Assembly: GCF_900217795.1 (NCBI RefSeq)
Contig: NZ_OBMQ01000006.1
Location: 62,001 to 126,000 of the forward strand
DNA: 64,000 nucleotides
Source of the DNA: Ureibacillus xyleni
GTDB lineage: Bacteria; Bacillota; Bacilli; Bacillales_A; Planococcaceae
Direction: 5' to 3'
Part shown: piece after piece, positions 35,519-43,573 of the stretch
Numbering within the stretch: position 1 is the first letter of the stretch
Layout: each line of letters begins with the position of its first letter
The notes under the pieces: generated by a model
Told to the model about the DNA's origin: nothing
What the model saw: only the letters and a program-made list of their open reading frames with translations
Database searches by the model: none
Made by a program: the position numbers and the translations under genes

Positions 35519-37549
35519 ATGACAGTCGGACCAATTAATGCACTCAACGGTTATCCGATTTGGTACAAAGATGAAAACGGTTTACGGCTAATGTTAAATA
35601 CGAATCCGGATGACCCTTATGCAATTATAGATCCTCTACCGAATCCCGGGCAACCTGTGTCATTTCCAGATAACTTTCCAAGTGAAGCTTTCTATTTTAT
35701 TGCGGAAGCAGAAATGACTACCGGAACAGGTGAAAGAGCACGTTTAGTATTAGCTTTAGAAGCTGCGTTTGTCAATGAAGTTCCAGCAGAAGGCGACCAA
35801 ATCGTATTTGGCCGTGTACGTATACGTGTTGCCGGTTTACAACCAAATGTAGAGTATAAAGTAACCCATCCATATGGGGTAGATACGTTTATCGCTGAAC
35901 CAGATGATGATGGATTCGGGGAGATTAATTTTACAGAAGATATTGGAGGAATGAATGGGGGAAATTTTGAACTTGCGCTAAACTCACGTGTTTTCCCGTT
36001 TTTGCAATGGGATCCAAATGTAGGTCCACAAGCGCCTGAAGGGTATATTGGAGATCCAAACGTTCCACATCGGGTAATTGGAAGTCTGTTTACAGATGAT
36101 TTTGGAGAGCCTCAAAATATTTTTAGAATTGAAGGACTCGGAATAGGTATTGGTTCGCCCGATGCTGCAACAACACCCGGCCTAGACCCAGATAACTGTA
36201 TTGAAACAAGGGAATTCAGCATTGCAGGAAAAATCTCTACGGTATCTGGTGTAGATGTACCTCGAACAACATATTCCCAAAGTATTGCTACTAGTGGGGC
36301 AATTGATGTATTTGCAACGACAGATATCGGTTTAGAAACAATTCAAGTTTCCGGAACAGGATTAAATCCAACGCTCTTACAAGGGGAGAATGGGGTTTAT
36401 TTTGCACGTGTAGAGTATTTAGGGGCAACTCCACCAAGTAGCATTACAGTTGCAAATGTAAGCGACAATCCTCCAAGTGTAAAAGAAGCTATTCCTGTAG
36501 ATTTTATTACAGCTACAGTAACATATGGCAACGACGCAAAAGTCTTATCAATCAATGCATCCTCTAGTGACCAGGTTAACACTGTAACATTAACAGTTCG
36601 AGATTTTGGTATTGGTGAGCTACTTATACCGGCAGAGGGGGTAACTGTAAATACACTAGTAGTGCCAGCAGATGTGACAATTCAATCTTCAGCGGGAGGT
36701 ATACAAACATTTCCGGTAGTCGTAACAGGCTCTGGAAATAATCCAGTAGGTGTGTTATCGAATGCAGGAACAGATCAATCAGTTCTTATTAATTCTCAAG
36801 TAACACTAGATGGAAGTGGTTCATCGGGGCCAATTACTGCTTTTCAATGGACGCAAATTGAGGGTCCACCTATTGCTCTACAAAATGCCAATAGTGCAGT
36901 CGCCACATTTATTGCACCGAGTGAAGCTGCCCAGCTAACGTTCCAACTAACCGTGCAAGGAGAAGGAGGTCCTAGTTCAGATACAGTAATTATTAATATA
37001 TTAGAATCTGCTGAGCTCCCAGTTGCTGATGCAGGAATAAACCAAGTTGTTGAGCAAGGATCTTTAGTAACATTATCAGGAAGTGCAACTGGAAATGTGA
37101 CGACATTCCAATGGACACAAATATCAGGCCCATCAGTTGTCATTAACAATGCGAATTCCCCTATAGCCACTTTTACTTTCCCAAGGCAATTTACAACGTT
37201 ATCATTCGAATTAACAGCTACCGGCCCAGGTGGAACAGCAACAGATACAGTAAGCATTTCTACAATTCCTGACCGTTTAACTGTCACTCGCGCTGAATAT
37301 AGAACAGGTGACTCTGAATGGCGTATTGTAGGAACAACTAGTATATCAGGCCCTGGTGTAACGATAACAATCCATGTAGGTAATACAGTGAATGGACCTA
37401 TTCTTGCTCAAGTTGAAGTAGATGCACTAGGTAGTTGGGAATATAGAGTTGAACCATCCCCAGTAGCACCTGATGCAACAAGAGCTATCTCAATCCAATC
37501 TAGTTCAGGAGGTGTCCTTTTAAATGTTCCACTCAACGTCCGAAACTAA
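35519..37549 (+). CDS. Large surface-type protein with PKD-like repeats
   Basis: 676 aa. An N-terminal region of about 230 residues (starting MTVGPINALNGYPIWYKDENG) is followed by beta-rich domains. Two PKD/Ig-like repeats lie at about 415-498 and 500-582, each with GTDQ/GINQ, LDGSGSS/LSGSATG and FQWTQI(E/S)GP. There is a further beta domain at the C-terminus. It looks like a surface adhesin, yet there is no signal peptide and no anchor. It overlaps by 26 nt a gene with a BclA-like domain; assembly on the spore surface, which needs no secretion, would explain both. AAAGGAG precedes ATG. Confidence 0.75.
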   Translation: MTVGPINALNGYPIWYKDENGLRLMLNTNPDDPYAIIDPLPNPGQPVSFPDNFPSEAFYFIAEAEMTTGTGERARLVLALEAAFVNEVPAEGDQIVFGRVRIRVAGLQPNVEYKVTHPYGVDTFIAEPDDDGFGEINFTEDIGGMNGGNFELALNSRVFPFLQWDPNVGPQAPEGYIGDPNVPHRVIGSLFTDDFGEPQNIFRIEGLGIGIGSPDAATTPGLDPDNCIETREFSIAGKISTVSGVDVPRTTYSQSIATSGAIDVFATTDIGLETIQVSGTGLNPTLLQGENGVYFARVEYLGATPPSSITVANVSDNPPSVKEAIPVDFITATVTYGNDAKVLSINASSSDQVNTVTLTVRDFGIGELLIPAEGVTVNTLVVPADVTIQSSAGGIQTFPVVVTGSGNNPVGVLSNAGTDQSVLINSQVTLDGSGSSGPITAFQWTQIEGPPIALQNANSAVATFIAPSEAAQLTFQLTVQGEGGPSSDTVIINILESAELPVADAGINQVVEQGSLVTLSGSATGNVTTFQWTQISGPSVVINNANSPIATFTFPRQFTTLSFELTATGPGGTATDTVSISTIPDRLTVTRAEYRTGDSEWRIVGTTSISGPGVTITIHVGNTVNGPILAQVEVDALGSWEYRVEPSPVAPDATRAISIQSSSGGVLLNVPLNVRN

Positions 37550-38165
37550 AAAGGAAATTAAAAATCTCGAGACTATAATTGATTTGCTAAAACCGTTATC
37601 TTCTAAAATTTCTGATGGATTAGTTGATCATTTCACTAAAAAAATTGACATGTTAAAGGGAAAAATTAAGTCGGGTAGTAAAGGGTGTTATTGTGAGGGA
37701 AAATATTGCGATTGTTGGTTAAAAGATAATCCGTGGGAAATGCCGTGTGATGAATACCCAAACCCAACCCCACCAGCACATGTTCCTCATTATGCATTTG
37801 CATATACAACTTCAGAGAGTAGTGAAAATGGGGCAGTAAAATTTAGTATTGCAAGTCCAATACAAGATGAATTAGAACTAAATGATGAAGGAATAACGGT
37901 TGCTAAAGGCGGAGTATATCAGATTAATTATTCAGCAAATATAAAATCGTCAGCTACAAATTTAACAAGTCCTGCTCGGTTTTATATTCGGATAAATGAT
38001 GCCATTCAACTTCCTTCATCAATTACCGAAACTTCTACAAATCAGAATCTTGTGTCTTCCCAATTGGTTTCACTACTAGAGGGAGATATTGTAAAACTAA
38101 TTGCTGAAATGCCTGAAGGATTTAGCTATACAATGGCATCTCTGCAACTAATGCTTGTAGAGTAA
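37524..38165 (+). CDS. Protein with C1q/BclA-type C-terminal domain
   Basis: 213 aa. An N-terminal helical segment (about 1-55) is followed by a Cys-rich linker (GCYCEGKYCDCW at about 54-65) and a C-terminal beta-jelly-roll-like domain from about 95: PHYAFAYTTSES, GGVYQINYSANIK and ARFYIRINDA. This resembles the trimeric BclA C-terminal/C1q fold of exosporium glycoproteins. No collagen repeats and no signal peptide. GGAGGTG precedes ATG 37524, inside the end of the previous gene, so the two are coupled and probably assemble together. Confidence 0.75.
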   Translation: MFHSTSETKKEIKNLETIIDLLKPLSSKISDGLVDHFTKKIDMLKGKIKSGSKGCYCEGKYCDCWLKDNPWEMPCDEYPNPTPPAHVPHYAFAYTTSESSENGAVKFSIASPIQDELELNDEGITVAKGGVYQINYSANIKSSATNLTSPARFYIRINDAIQLPSSITETSTNQNLVSSQLVSLLEGDIVKLIAEMPEGFSYTMASLQLMLVE

Positions 38166-38173
38166 AATGAATG

Positions 38174-38214
38174 AAGAGACAATGCTATGTAAAGTGTTGT
38201 CTCTTATATTTTTG
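38174..38214 (+). terminator. Terminator after the surface-protein pair
   Basis: Stem AAGAGACAA/TTGTCTCTT with a 14-nt loop and a T-rich tail. Confidence 0.75.
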
Positions 38215-38259
38215 ACAAATTATTAATAATCATTGGGATTATCGACAAATAATCATTTT

Positions 38260-38273
38260 ATTTCCCGAGAAAT
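38260..38273. promoter_or_regulatory. Noc-binding site (NBS) upstream of the parA-like gene
   Basis: ATTTCCCGAGAAAT, one mismatch from the Noc consensus and identical to the site at 23029. It lies 96 nt before the ParA-like start. Confidence 0.7.
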
Positions 38274-38368
38274 GTCTATTAATGCGTTTATTGGTTTTGT
38301 TAATGAAAGTGGTAAATCTATCATAAATTGTAAATAAACTGGTTATCGAGAAAGGGGCGAGCGAACTA

Positions 38369-39223
38369 TTGGCTATTGTTATTTCTACGATTAACTTAAA
38401 GGGCGGTGTGGCAAAAACAACAACAACTGTAGGCCTTGCAGAAATGTTAACATCAGAATTCAAGAAAAAAGTATTAGTAATTGACCTAGATCCACAAACT
38501 AATGCTACATTAATGCTGATTGGTGAATACAGATGGAAAGATTTAAATGATGATGGATATACGATTGCAACACTTTTTGAAGAAGCATTAGATCCCGATG
38601 AAATAAAATTTATTTTAGAAAAAACAATCCAAAAAAATGTCTCAAACATTTCCGCAGTTAAAAACTTAGATTTATTACCATCAAGTTTAGACTTAATGGA
38701 TGTCCAGGATCGGCTTGCAAAAATGTCGACAGGGCCATTCCATGTAACCAATCCAATTGATATCCTAAAAAAGGCCATCCGTCCAATAAAGTATCATTAC
38801 GATTATATTTTAATTGATTGTCCCCCAAACCTTGGAATCATTACTCTAAACGGCTTAAGAATCGCAAATGGATATATCATCCCAACCGTACCTGATATCC
38901 TCTCTACATACGGCATCCCTCAAATTGTTAACCGAGTAAAAGAATTTGCAAAAAACATGGATATAAAAGTAGAAACATTAGGAATTGTAGTAACAAAATA
39001 TAAGGAAAATTCAAAAATTCATAAAAATACATTAGAGACATTAAAAAAAGGAACCGATGCACCATTATTTAAATCAATCTTTAAAGAGAATAATCAAATG
39101 GCAAATGCAGCGGACTTCACCAATCTCTATAGTACCTTTAAACAAAAGTGGGGTTATGATAGCCAATCTCAAGCCTTTTATGATTTAGCGAAACAAATTG
39201 TTGAAAGGTATGAAAGAAAGTGA
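38369..39223 (+). CDS. ParA/Soj-family partition-type ATPase
   Basis: 284 aa. The deviant Walker A is INLKGGVAKTTTTVGLAE at residues 8-25, motif A' VIDLDPQTNATLML follows, and the Walker B-like YDYILIDCPPNLG is near 150. Such ATPases form dynamic patterns on the nucleoid and position plasmids, chromosomes or protein cargoes. There is no ParB gene and no parS-like cluster beside it. Instead a 120-residue protein is coupled through a 4-nt GTGA overlap. The start is TTG 38369 behind GAAAGGGG. It could be a relic plasmid system or a cargo-positioning pair. Confidence 0.88.
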   Translation: MAIVISTINLKGGVAKTTTTVGLAEMLTSEFKKKVLVIDLDPQTNATLMLIGEYRWKDLNDDGYTIATLFEEALDPDEIKFILEKTIQKNVSNISAVKNLDLLPSSLDLMDVQDRLAKMSTGPFHVTNPIDILKKAIRPIKYHYDYILIDCPPNLGIITLNGLRIANGYIIPTVPDILSTYGIPQIVNRVKEFAKNMDIKVETLGIVVTKYKENSKIHKNTLETLKKGTDAPLFKSIFKENNQMANAADFTNLYSTFKQKWGYDSQSQAFYDLAKQIVERYERK

Positions 39224-39582
39224 ATATCGAAGGGAAAATAAAAAATTTATTTCAAGTTATAATCGATGAAACAAAAAATAATAATGATTTCGCGGAAAAA
39301 ATATCCTGTGTTTTTACTGAATCAAAACCGGTGCAAGTACACAAAAATAAGAGGAAACCAGCTCTTTTTCATCCTATAATAATATTGGATGAAAAAGGAG
39401 AAGAAGCATTGTTACATTCTCTTAATAAGCTGGATATTGACCAACTAAAAGACATAGTAGCAGAATATGGCATGGACCCGGCAAAAAAGGTAATGAGGTG
39501 GAAGAAGAAAGAAAAATTTGTAGCCCATATCATAGAAGTTTCTCACAATCGTTTGAAAAAAGGGAATGCTTTTCGAGAATAA
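39220..39582 (+). CDS. Small partner of the ParA-like ATPase, SAP-like C-terminus
   Basis: 120 aa, charged, no membrane segment. The C-terminal half, LDIDQLKDIVAEYGMDPAK through VMRWKKKEKFVAHIIEV, looks like a small SAP-type helix-extended-helix domain often linked with DNA binding; the N-terminal half is variable. It starts at GTG 39220, overlapping the ParA stop. By position it would be the ATPase-stimulating or adaptor partner (inference). I do not recognise it as ParB. Confidence 0.72.
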   Translation: MNIEGKIKNLFQVIIDETKNNNDFAEKISCVFTESKPVQVHKNKRKPALFHPIIILDEKGEEALLHSLNKLDIDQLKDIVAEYGMDPAKKVMRWKKKEKFVAHIIEVSHNRLKKGNAFRE

Positions 39583-39615
39583 TGATAAAGGTTCAATTTG
39601 GGCTACTTTTACAAC

Positions 39616-40626
39616 CTAAGAAACAAGGTCGATTAAAAATTGTTCTATTTTCCGAGCATCTTCTAGGTGAAACATATGGGATGAATTCTCAAACCATATT
39701 AATTTCTTTCCAGAAGGTGCTTTTAAGTTATTATAGAATCGGACAACCTGAGATCCATCAACATGGGCGTCGTGGCTACCATGTAAAAAATAGACAGGGA
39801 TTTCTATATCGGAAATTTGGTGCAAATCAATTTTTGCAAAGTCCTCAATTAGTTCTTGTGTATAAGTAAGCTTGTAGGCACTATAGAATGTATGAAAAAT
39901 ATCTAAGATACTATATTCAGAGGAAGTGAAAAATAGTTTCAAACCGCCAACCATACCGGAGTGTTTTACAGTATCACTTTCATAAACCATAGATTTGTAT
40001 TTAGTAAGGGGACTTCGAAATGAGATCCACTGTTTTACACTTTTTGTATAAGGTGGTAAACCTAGTTCTTCAAGCTTTTTAAGTGTTTTCTTATCCTTAG
40101 CTTGTTCGGCCTTTGTTTTTAGCCATTGATAGCAAAGTTGGTCGTTTTCTACCCAGTTGAGTAGTTGAGATATCCCTATATACGCATGAAGTTTTTCCGA
40201 ATATCTTGAAGAAAATAATAAACCAATAAAAGAACCCCAAGAATGTCCAGCGAGGTATATCTTATCTTGAGAAAAACGTTGCCTTAATAAATCTACTAAT
40301 TCATTGCAATCACTAATATATTGTTCTACACGTATTGTATTTTGCAAAATGGAGCGGTGATAAGATTTCCCTGCACCACGTTGATCCCAAAAGACAACAA
40401 CATACTGCTTTACCAATTCCTTTGTAGTTGTAGCTATATTATAATCTTGCCCCCGTGACACTACTCCTGGGATAGCCATACATGGACCGCCATGAATAAA
40501 TAATAAGATAGGTTTCGATGTATCATAACCTTGTATTAAAATTGCTTGATCAACGCCACCTAACCTTACCTTCTCAACTGAATCAATCCCACTTGCAGGA
40601 ATGACAAAATCTCTTTTTTTATTCAT
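39616..40626 (-). CDS. Alpha/beta-hydrolase (proline iminopeptidase-like)
   Basis: 336 aa. The oxyanion segment is LLFIHGGPCMAIPG near residue 42, the nucleophile elbow GHSWGSFIG near 128, the catalytic Asp in HGSHDAHV and the His in SSHMFHLE near the end. HGGP and the overall layout match peptidase family S33. No signal peptide. It is probably an aminopeptidase or esterase of unknown substrate. Convergent with the ParA-like pair. Confidence 0.87.
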   Translation of the reverse strand: MNKKRDFVIPASGIDSVEKVRLGGVDQAILIQGYDTSKPILLFIHGGPCMAIPGVVSRGQDYNIATTTKELVKQYVVVFWDQRGAGKSYHRSILQNTIRVEQYISDCNELVDLLRQRFSQDKIYLAGHSWGSFIGLLFSSRYSEKLHAYIGISQLLNWVENDQLCYQWLKTKAEQAKDKKTLKKLEELGLPPYTKSVKQWISFRSPLTKYKSMVYESDTVKHSGMVGGLKLFFTSSEYSILDIFHTFYSAYKLTYTQELIEDFAKIDLHQISDIEIPVYFLHGSHDAHVDGSQVVRFYNNLKAPSGKKLIWFENSSHMFHLEDARKIEQFLIDLVS

Positions 40627-40798
40627 AATTATTAACCTCCTATTACTAGAGTATATTGGAATATTTTACATAATAAAACAAGTCACCTTAAGTAATTTGA
40701 AGTTTGGGTAAATAAAATCACCTTTTTGGGACAAACTATTTTACGAAAAGCAGATACTGTTTCTGTATTTTCATTTCAAATCAATGAGGAGGATAGCT

Positions 40799-41020
40799 AT
40801 GTCAAATATTGAAGCGAACAATAATTGTAATTCCAAAGCAAATGGAAATGTTTGTGGTGCAAATAAGATTCAATTAAATAAGAATCAGCAAGCCAAAAAC
40901 AACAATGAGGAGTTTGCTTCTGAATTCCATACAGAAAACAATCGGCGGCATCAAGCAGCTATCGATCGAGATTCGTTCGAACAGGAAAGACCTGTAAGTG
41001 AACGAACTGCATGGAACTAA
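40799..41020 (+). CDS. Small hydrophilic protein, possible gamma-type SASP-like
   Basis: 73 aa, rich in Asn, Gln, Lys and Glu, with no hydrophobic core. GANKIQLNKNQQAKNNNEEFASEFHTE recalls the EFASE-type repeats of gamma-type small acid-soluble spore proteins, but only one such unit is present. AGGAGG precedes ATG 40799; the frame upstream to 40784 is not needed. A strong terminator follows. The spore assignment is tentative. Confidence 0.6.
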   Translation: MSNIEANNNCNSKANGNVCGANKIQLNKNQQAKNNNEEFASEFHTENNRRHQAAIDRDSFEQERPVSERTAWN

Positions 41021-41052
41021 ACTGTTTGGTAGCTATACAAAACATTGATCTG

Positions 41053-41087
41053 AGGGCTAAAGAGGAAACTCTTTAGTCTTTTTTATT
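41053..41087 (+). terminator. Intrinsic terminator
   Basis: Stem GGCTAAAGAG/CTCTTTAGTC with a GAAA loop and six T. Confidence 0.85.
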
Positions 41088-41089
41088 GT

Positions 41090-41222
41090 GGCATTTATAA
41101 AGCACATTTGGAGACAAAAACCAAGTTAGTTGGGTTTGAAATGGTATTCATAAAGCGGATGAAGACAAAAATTTAATGTGAGTTCGGTTCAAAATGGTAT
41201 TCATAAAAAGGATAAAAACCCT
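41090..41222 (+). repeat. Degenerate direct repeats in an intergenic gap
   Basis: The block AAATGGTATTCATAAA followed by a GGAT-(G)AA-ACAAAAA/ AAAAACC tail occurs twice (about 41138-41180 and 41190-41222), with a weaker third copy before it. The rest of the gap up to 41624 holds no gene or motif I can support. Confidence 0.5.
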
Positions 41223-41624
41223 AAAGTACGGTAGCGTCGTGTAAATCCACAATAAACAAATATAAACTGTACAAGGAATAAGCTCAAATTCAACCAATCT
41301 ATGTGTATGAATATTGGAAAATACTTCAAAATAATTATTTGAAAGTAAAATGAAGAAGTTGGGTCTTCAAATTTTTTATTTAGAGCTATATAAAAGCTTA
41401 TTTTAAGAACTTCCTAAAATTCAGGAAGATAGGGATAGTCCACAACCTATTGACAATATATCAACAATTCCTAAAATTAGAAGTACCTTCAACAACTCCT
41501 TTAACTCATCTTCTTTAATTATGAAAACTCGTGAATGTGTCCAAACCACTAGACAATAATAAATGTATGCTTAATAATGATTTTACTACGGTGTATTAAA
41601 TAACGTAAGGGAAATTGTGGGTTC

Positions 41625-42938
41625 ATGAAATATAGCAAAAGCAAAGTTATTTTAATATTATCTACTGTTCTATTACTTGTATTTACAAGTCTTAGTTTTA
41701 TTGCAATTAACTTAAGGCTGAAAATGACAGTAGAAGAATCAATTGTCAATCATAATTTAGAAGTGGCTAAGGGACTTGTAAACGATTTAGACATTGAAAC
41801 GTATAAAAAGTTTTTAATTAGTAGAGAGCAAAACGAACAATACTGGAAAATTCGAGAACAGTTAAATGAGTTTAGGGAACAGTTAGGGGCATTATATGTA
41901 TATACATTGGACATAGATAATCCTGAAGTTTCGAAATCCCTAATTGTTGGTATGCCTAGAAGTTATGATAATTTTAAAATAGGTGAACAATGTACCGTAC
42001 CAAAAAAGTATGTTGAAAGAGCCTTTTTTTATAATGAACCGTATGTGACGGAAGAAATCCAAGATCCTAAATATGGTACATATATGTCAGTAGGGGTTCC
42101 GATTAAAGAGAAGTCTGGAAATGTAATTGGTTATTTGGGAATGGATATTAGTTCTTCGGCAATTCACGATATAGAGGAATCGGTAATTAAAGATAATGTA
42201 GTCATCTTTATATTCATTGGGCTGTTTATCATAATGATTATAGTGTCGTTTTTACTTTTACAAAGATGGTATCAAAAAGAAGTAGCAAAAGAAGTTGGAC
42301 ACGCTGAAAATACATATCAATCCGAGTTAAGAACCCTTATTGCATCCGTATCTTCATTCCGGCATGACTATATAAATCATATCCAAGTTATTCAAGGGTT
42401 ACTTCAAATTGGTGCGCAAGAAAAAGCGTTAGAATATGTCACATCCCTTAATAAAGAAGTACAAATGATTAATAAACTGAAGTTAACTATTGAACATCCT
42501 GGATTAGCTATTTTGTTGCAAACTAAAAAATTGGCGGCTGAAAATTATCAAATCATCATGGATTTGGATATAACTCAAAATACTTATAGCTATATAAAGT
42601 CCATTGATTTGATTAAAATTTTATCTAACCTTATTGATAACGCAATTGATGCAACGATGGAGCTTCCTGAAAGTAATCGGAAAATAGAAGTCAACTGTAT
42701 TGCAACGGATACAAAATACATTTTTCAAGTTACCAATCCAAGCTCAAAAAAAGTTGAAACTGACCTTATTTTTAAGCAAGGTTATACAACGAAAAATAGT
42801 AACGACAGTAAAGTAAGAGGGCAAGGATTATTTATCGTTAAAGAAATTGTTAATAAATATAAAGGCATCATTTCCCTTGTTTCAACTAACGATCAGAAGG
42901 TGATCGCAAGAGTTGAAATCCCTATTAAGCTAAAGTAA
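41625..42938 (+). CDS. Orphan sensor histidine kinase, Spo0B-type dimerisation domain
   Basis: 437 aa. Helices at about 7-29 and 193-215 flank an extracytoplasmic Cache/PAS-like sensor. The phosphoacceptor segment SSFRHDYINHIQVIQGLLQIG (about 242-262) is of the Spo0B/CitA-DcuS kind, and the ATPase part has LSNLIDNAIDAT and GQGLFIVKEIV. Such kinases usually precede a CitT/DcuR-like response regulator; none is present here. ATG 41625 has only a weak ribosome binding site. Confidence 0.87.
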   Translation: MKYSKSKVILILSTVLLLVFTSLSFIAINLRLKMTVEESIVNHNLEVAKGLVNDLDIETYKKFLISREQNEQYWKIREQLNEFREQLGALYVYTLDIDNPEVSKSLIVGMPRSYDNFKIGEQCTVPKKYVERAFFYNEPYVTEEIQDPKYGTYMSVGVPIKEKSGNVIGYLGMDISSSAIHDIEESVIKDNVVIFIFIGLFIIMIIVSFLLLQRWYQKEVAKEVGHAENTYQSELRTLIASVSSFRHDYINHIQVIQGLLQIGAQEKALEYVTSLNKEVQMINKLKLTIEHPGLAILLQTKKLAAENYQIIMDLDITQNTYSYIKSIDLIKILSNLIDNAIDATMELPESNRKIEVNCIATDTKYIFQVTNPSSKKVETDLIFKQGYTTKNSNDSKVRGQGLFIVKEIVNKYKGIISLVSTNDQKVIARVEIPIKLK

Positions 42939-43031
42939 GGCTCTCAAAAAATGAAATCCACAATACACACTTATAATTTTTACCCAACCAGCTAAAGATA
43001 AGGTAAAACTTTTTGAAACGAGTGTGTATAA

Positions 43032-43172
43032 ATGAAAAGATGTATATCAGTAGTATTTGGATTATTGAGCCTTCTTTTGGTAATGACTGCTTGTACCGAT
43101 AATGGAGATGAAACACCGGTAGAGGCGAATTCAACAGACCCCGCAATTAATGAAATGTTGCATAAGGTATAG
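43032..43172 (+). CDS. Very short or truncated lipoprotein
   Basis: 46 aa: a lipoprotein signal peptide with lipobox VMTAC, then only about 27 residues. No good ribosome binding site. TACACACT and AGTGTGTA (the latter ending 4 nt before the ATG) form a long-range inverted repeat. It is probably the 5' remnant of a longer lipoprotein gene, though a tiny lipopeptide is possible. Confidence 0.5.
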   Translation: MKRCISVVFGLLSLLLVMTACTDNGDETPVEANSTDPAINEMLHKV

Positions 43173-43239
43173 CGAATAGCACAAGTTAAAATATAGACTT
43201 GATTTTTATATTAATAAGTAGTAATATAATATTAAAGCT

Positions 43240-43485
43240 GCGTTGTACGTAACATATTAAGTTTTAACCTTTAAGCTGTAAAAGGGAGTTTTAGATTGAA
43301 GGTGGAATGGCGAGCGTCACACAATTTGGTGAATGACGATATACAGGAAATCTTTTGCGAACACCCACTTTGAGGAGTGGTGGTTTAAAACTTTCTATAA
43401 TAAATACGGCAAAGCGGCTTGCTAAATTTTACAAGTCTAAAAATAAATGGGGCATTCAGAACTAGAATCTGAATGCCTTTAATTA
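43240..43485 (+). other. Unexplained transcript-like region before the GGDEF gene
   Basis: About 250 bp ending in a strong terminator. It contains a 25-codon frame from TTG 43295 and, in another frame, MTIYRKSFANTHFEEWWF... (ATG 43333 to 43425, 30 aa), as well as a stem around CCCACT/AGTGG at 43363-43380. It could encode a micropeptide or a small RNA. I match it to no known riboswitch. Confidence 0.35.
43450..43484 (+). terminator. Intrinsic terminator upstream of the GGDEF gene
   Basis: Stem GGCATTCAGA/TCTGAATGCC with a 7-nt loop and TTTAATT tail. Confidence 0.75.
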
Positions 43486-43573
43486 TATCTCTTTAAGTGA
43501 AGTGCCAAGATTGCTTGTTTGATGTTATATTAAATAGAATGTAGTTCAAAAAAATATAAGATTGGTATTTTTT

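Noticed and set aside
37679-37745. Cys-rich segment as a metallothionein or zinc finger
   Set aside because: It is an internal linker in the BclA/C1q-like protein, without a regular finger spacing.
39498-39869. Plus-strand 123-codon frame after the ParA partner
   Set aside because: It is antisense to the alpha/beta-hydrolase gene and lacks a ribosome binding site.
43240-43400. Possible 6S RNA, tmRNA or c-di-GMP-I riboswitch
   Set aside because: None of the conserved core sequences of these RNAs is present; left as unexplained.
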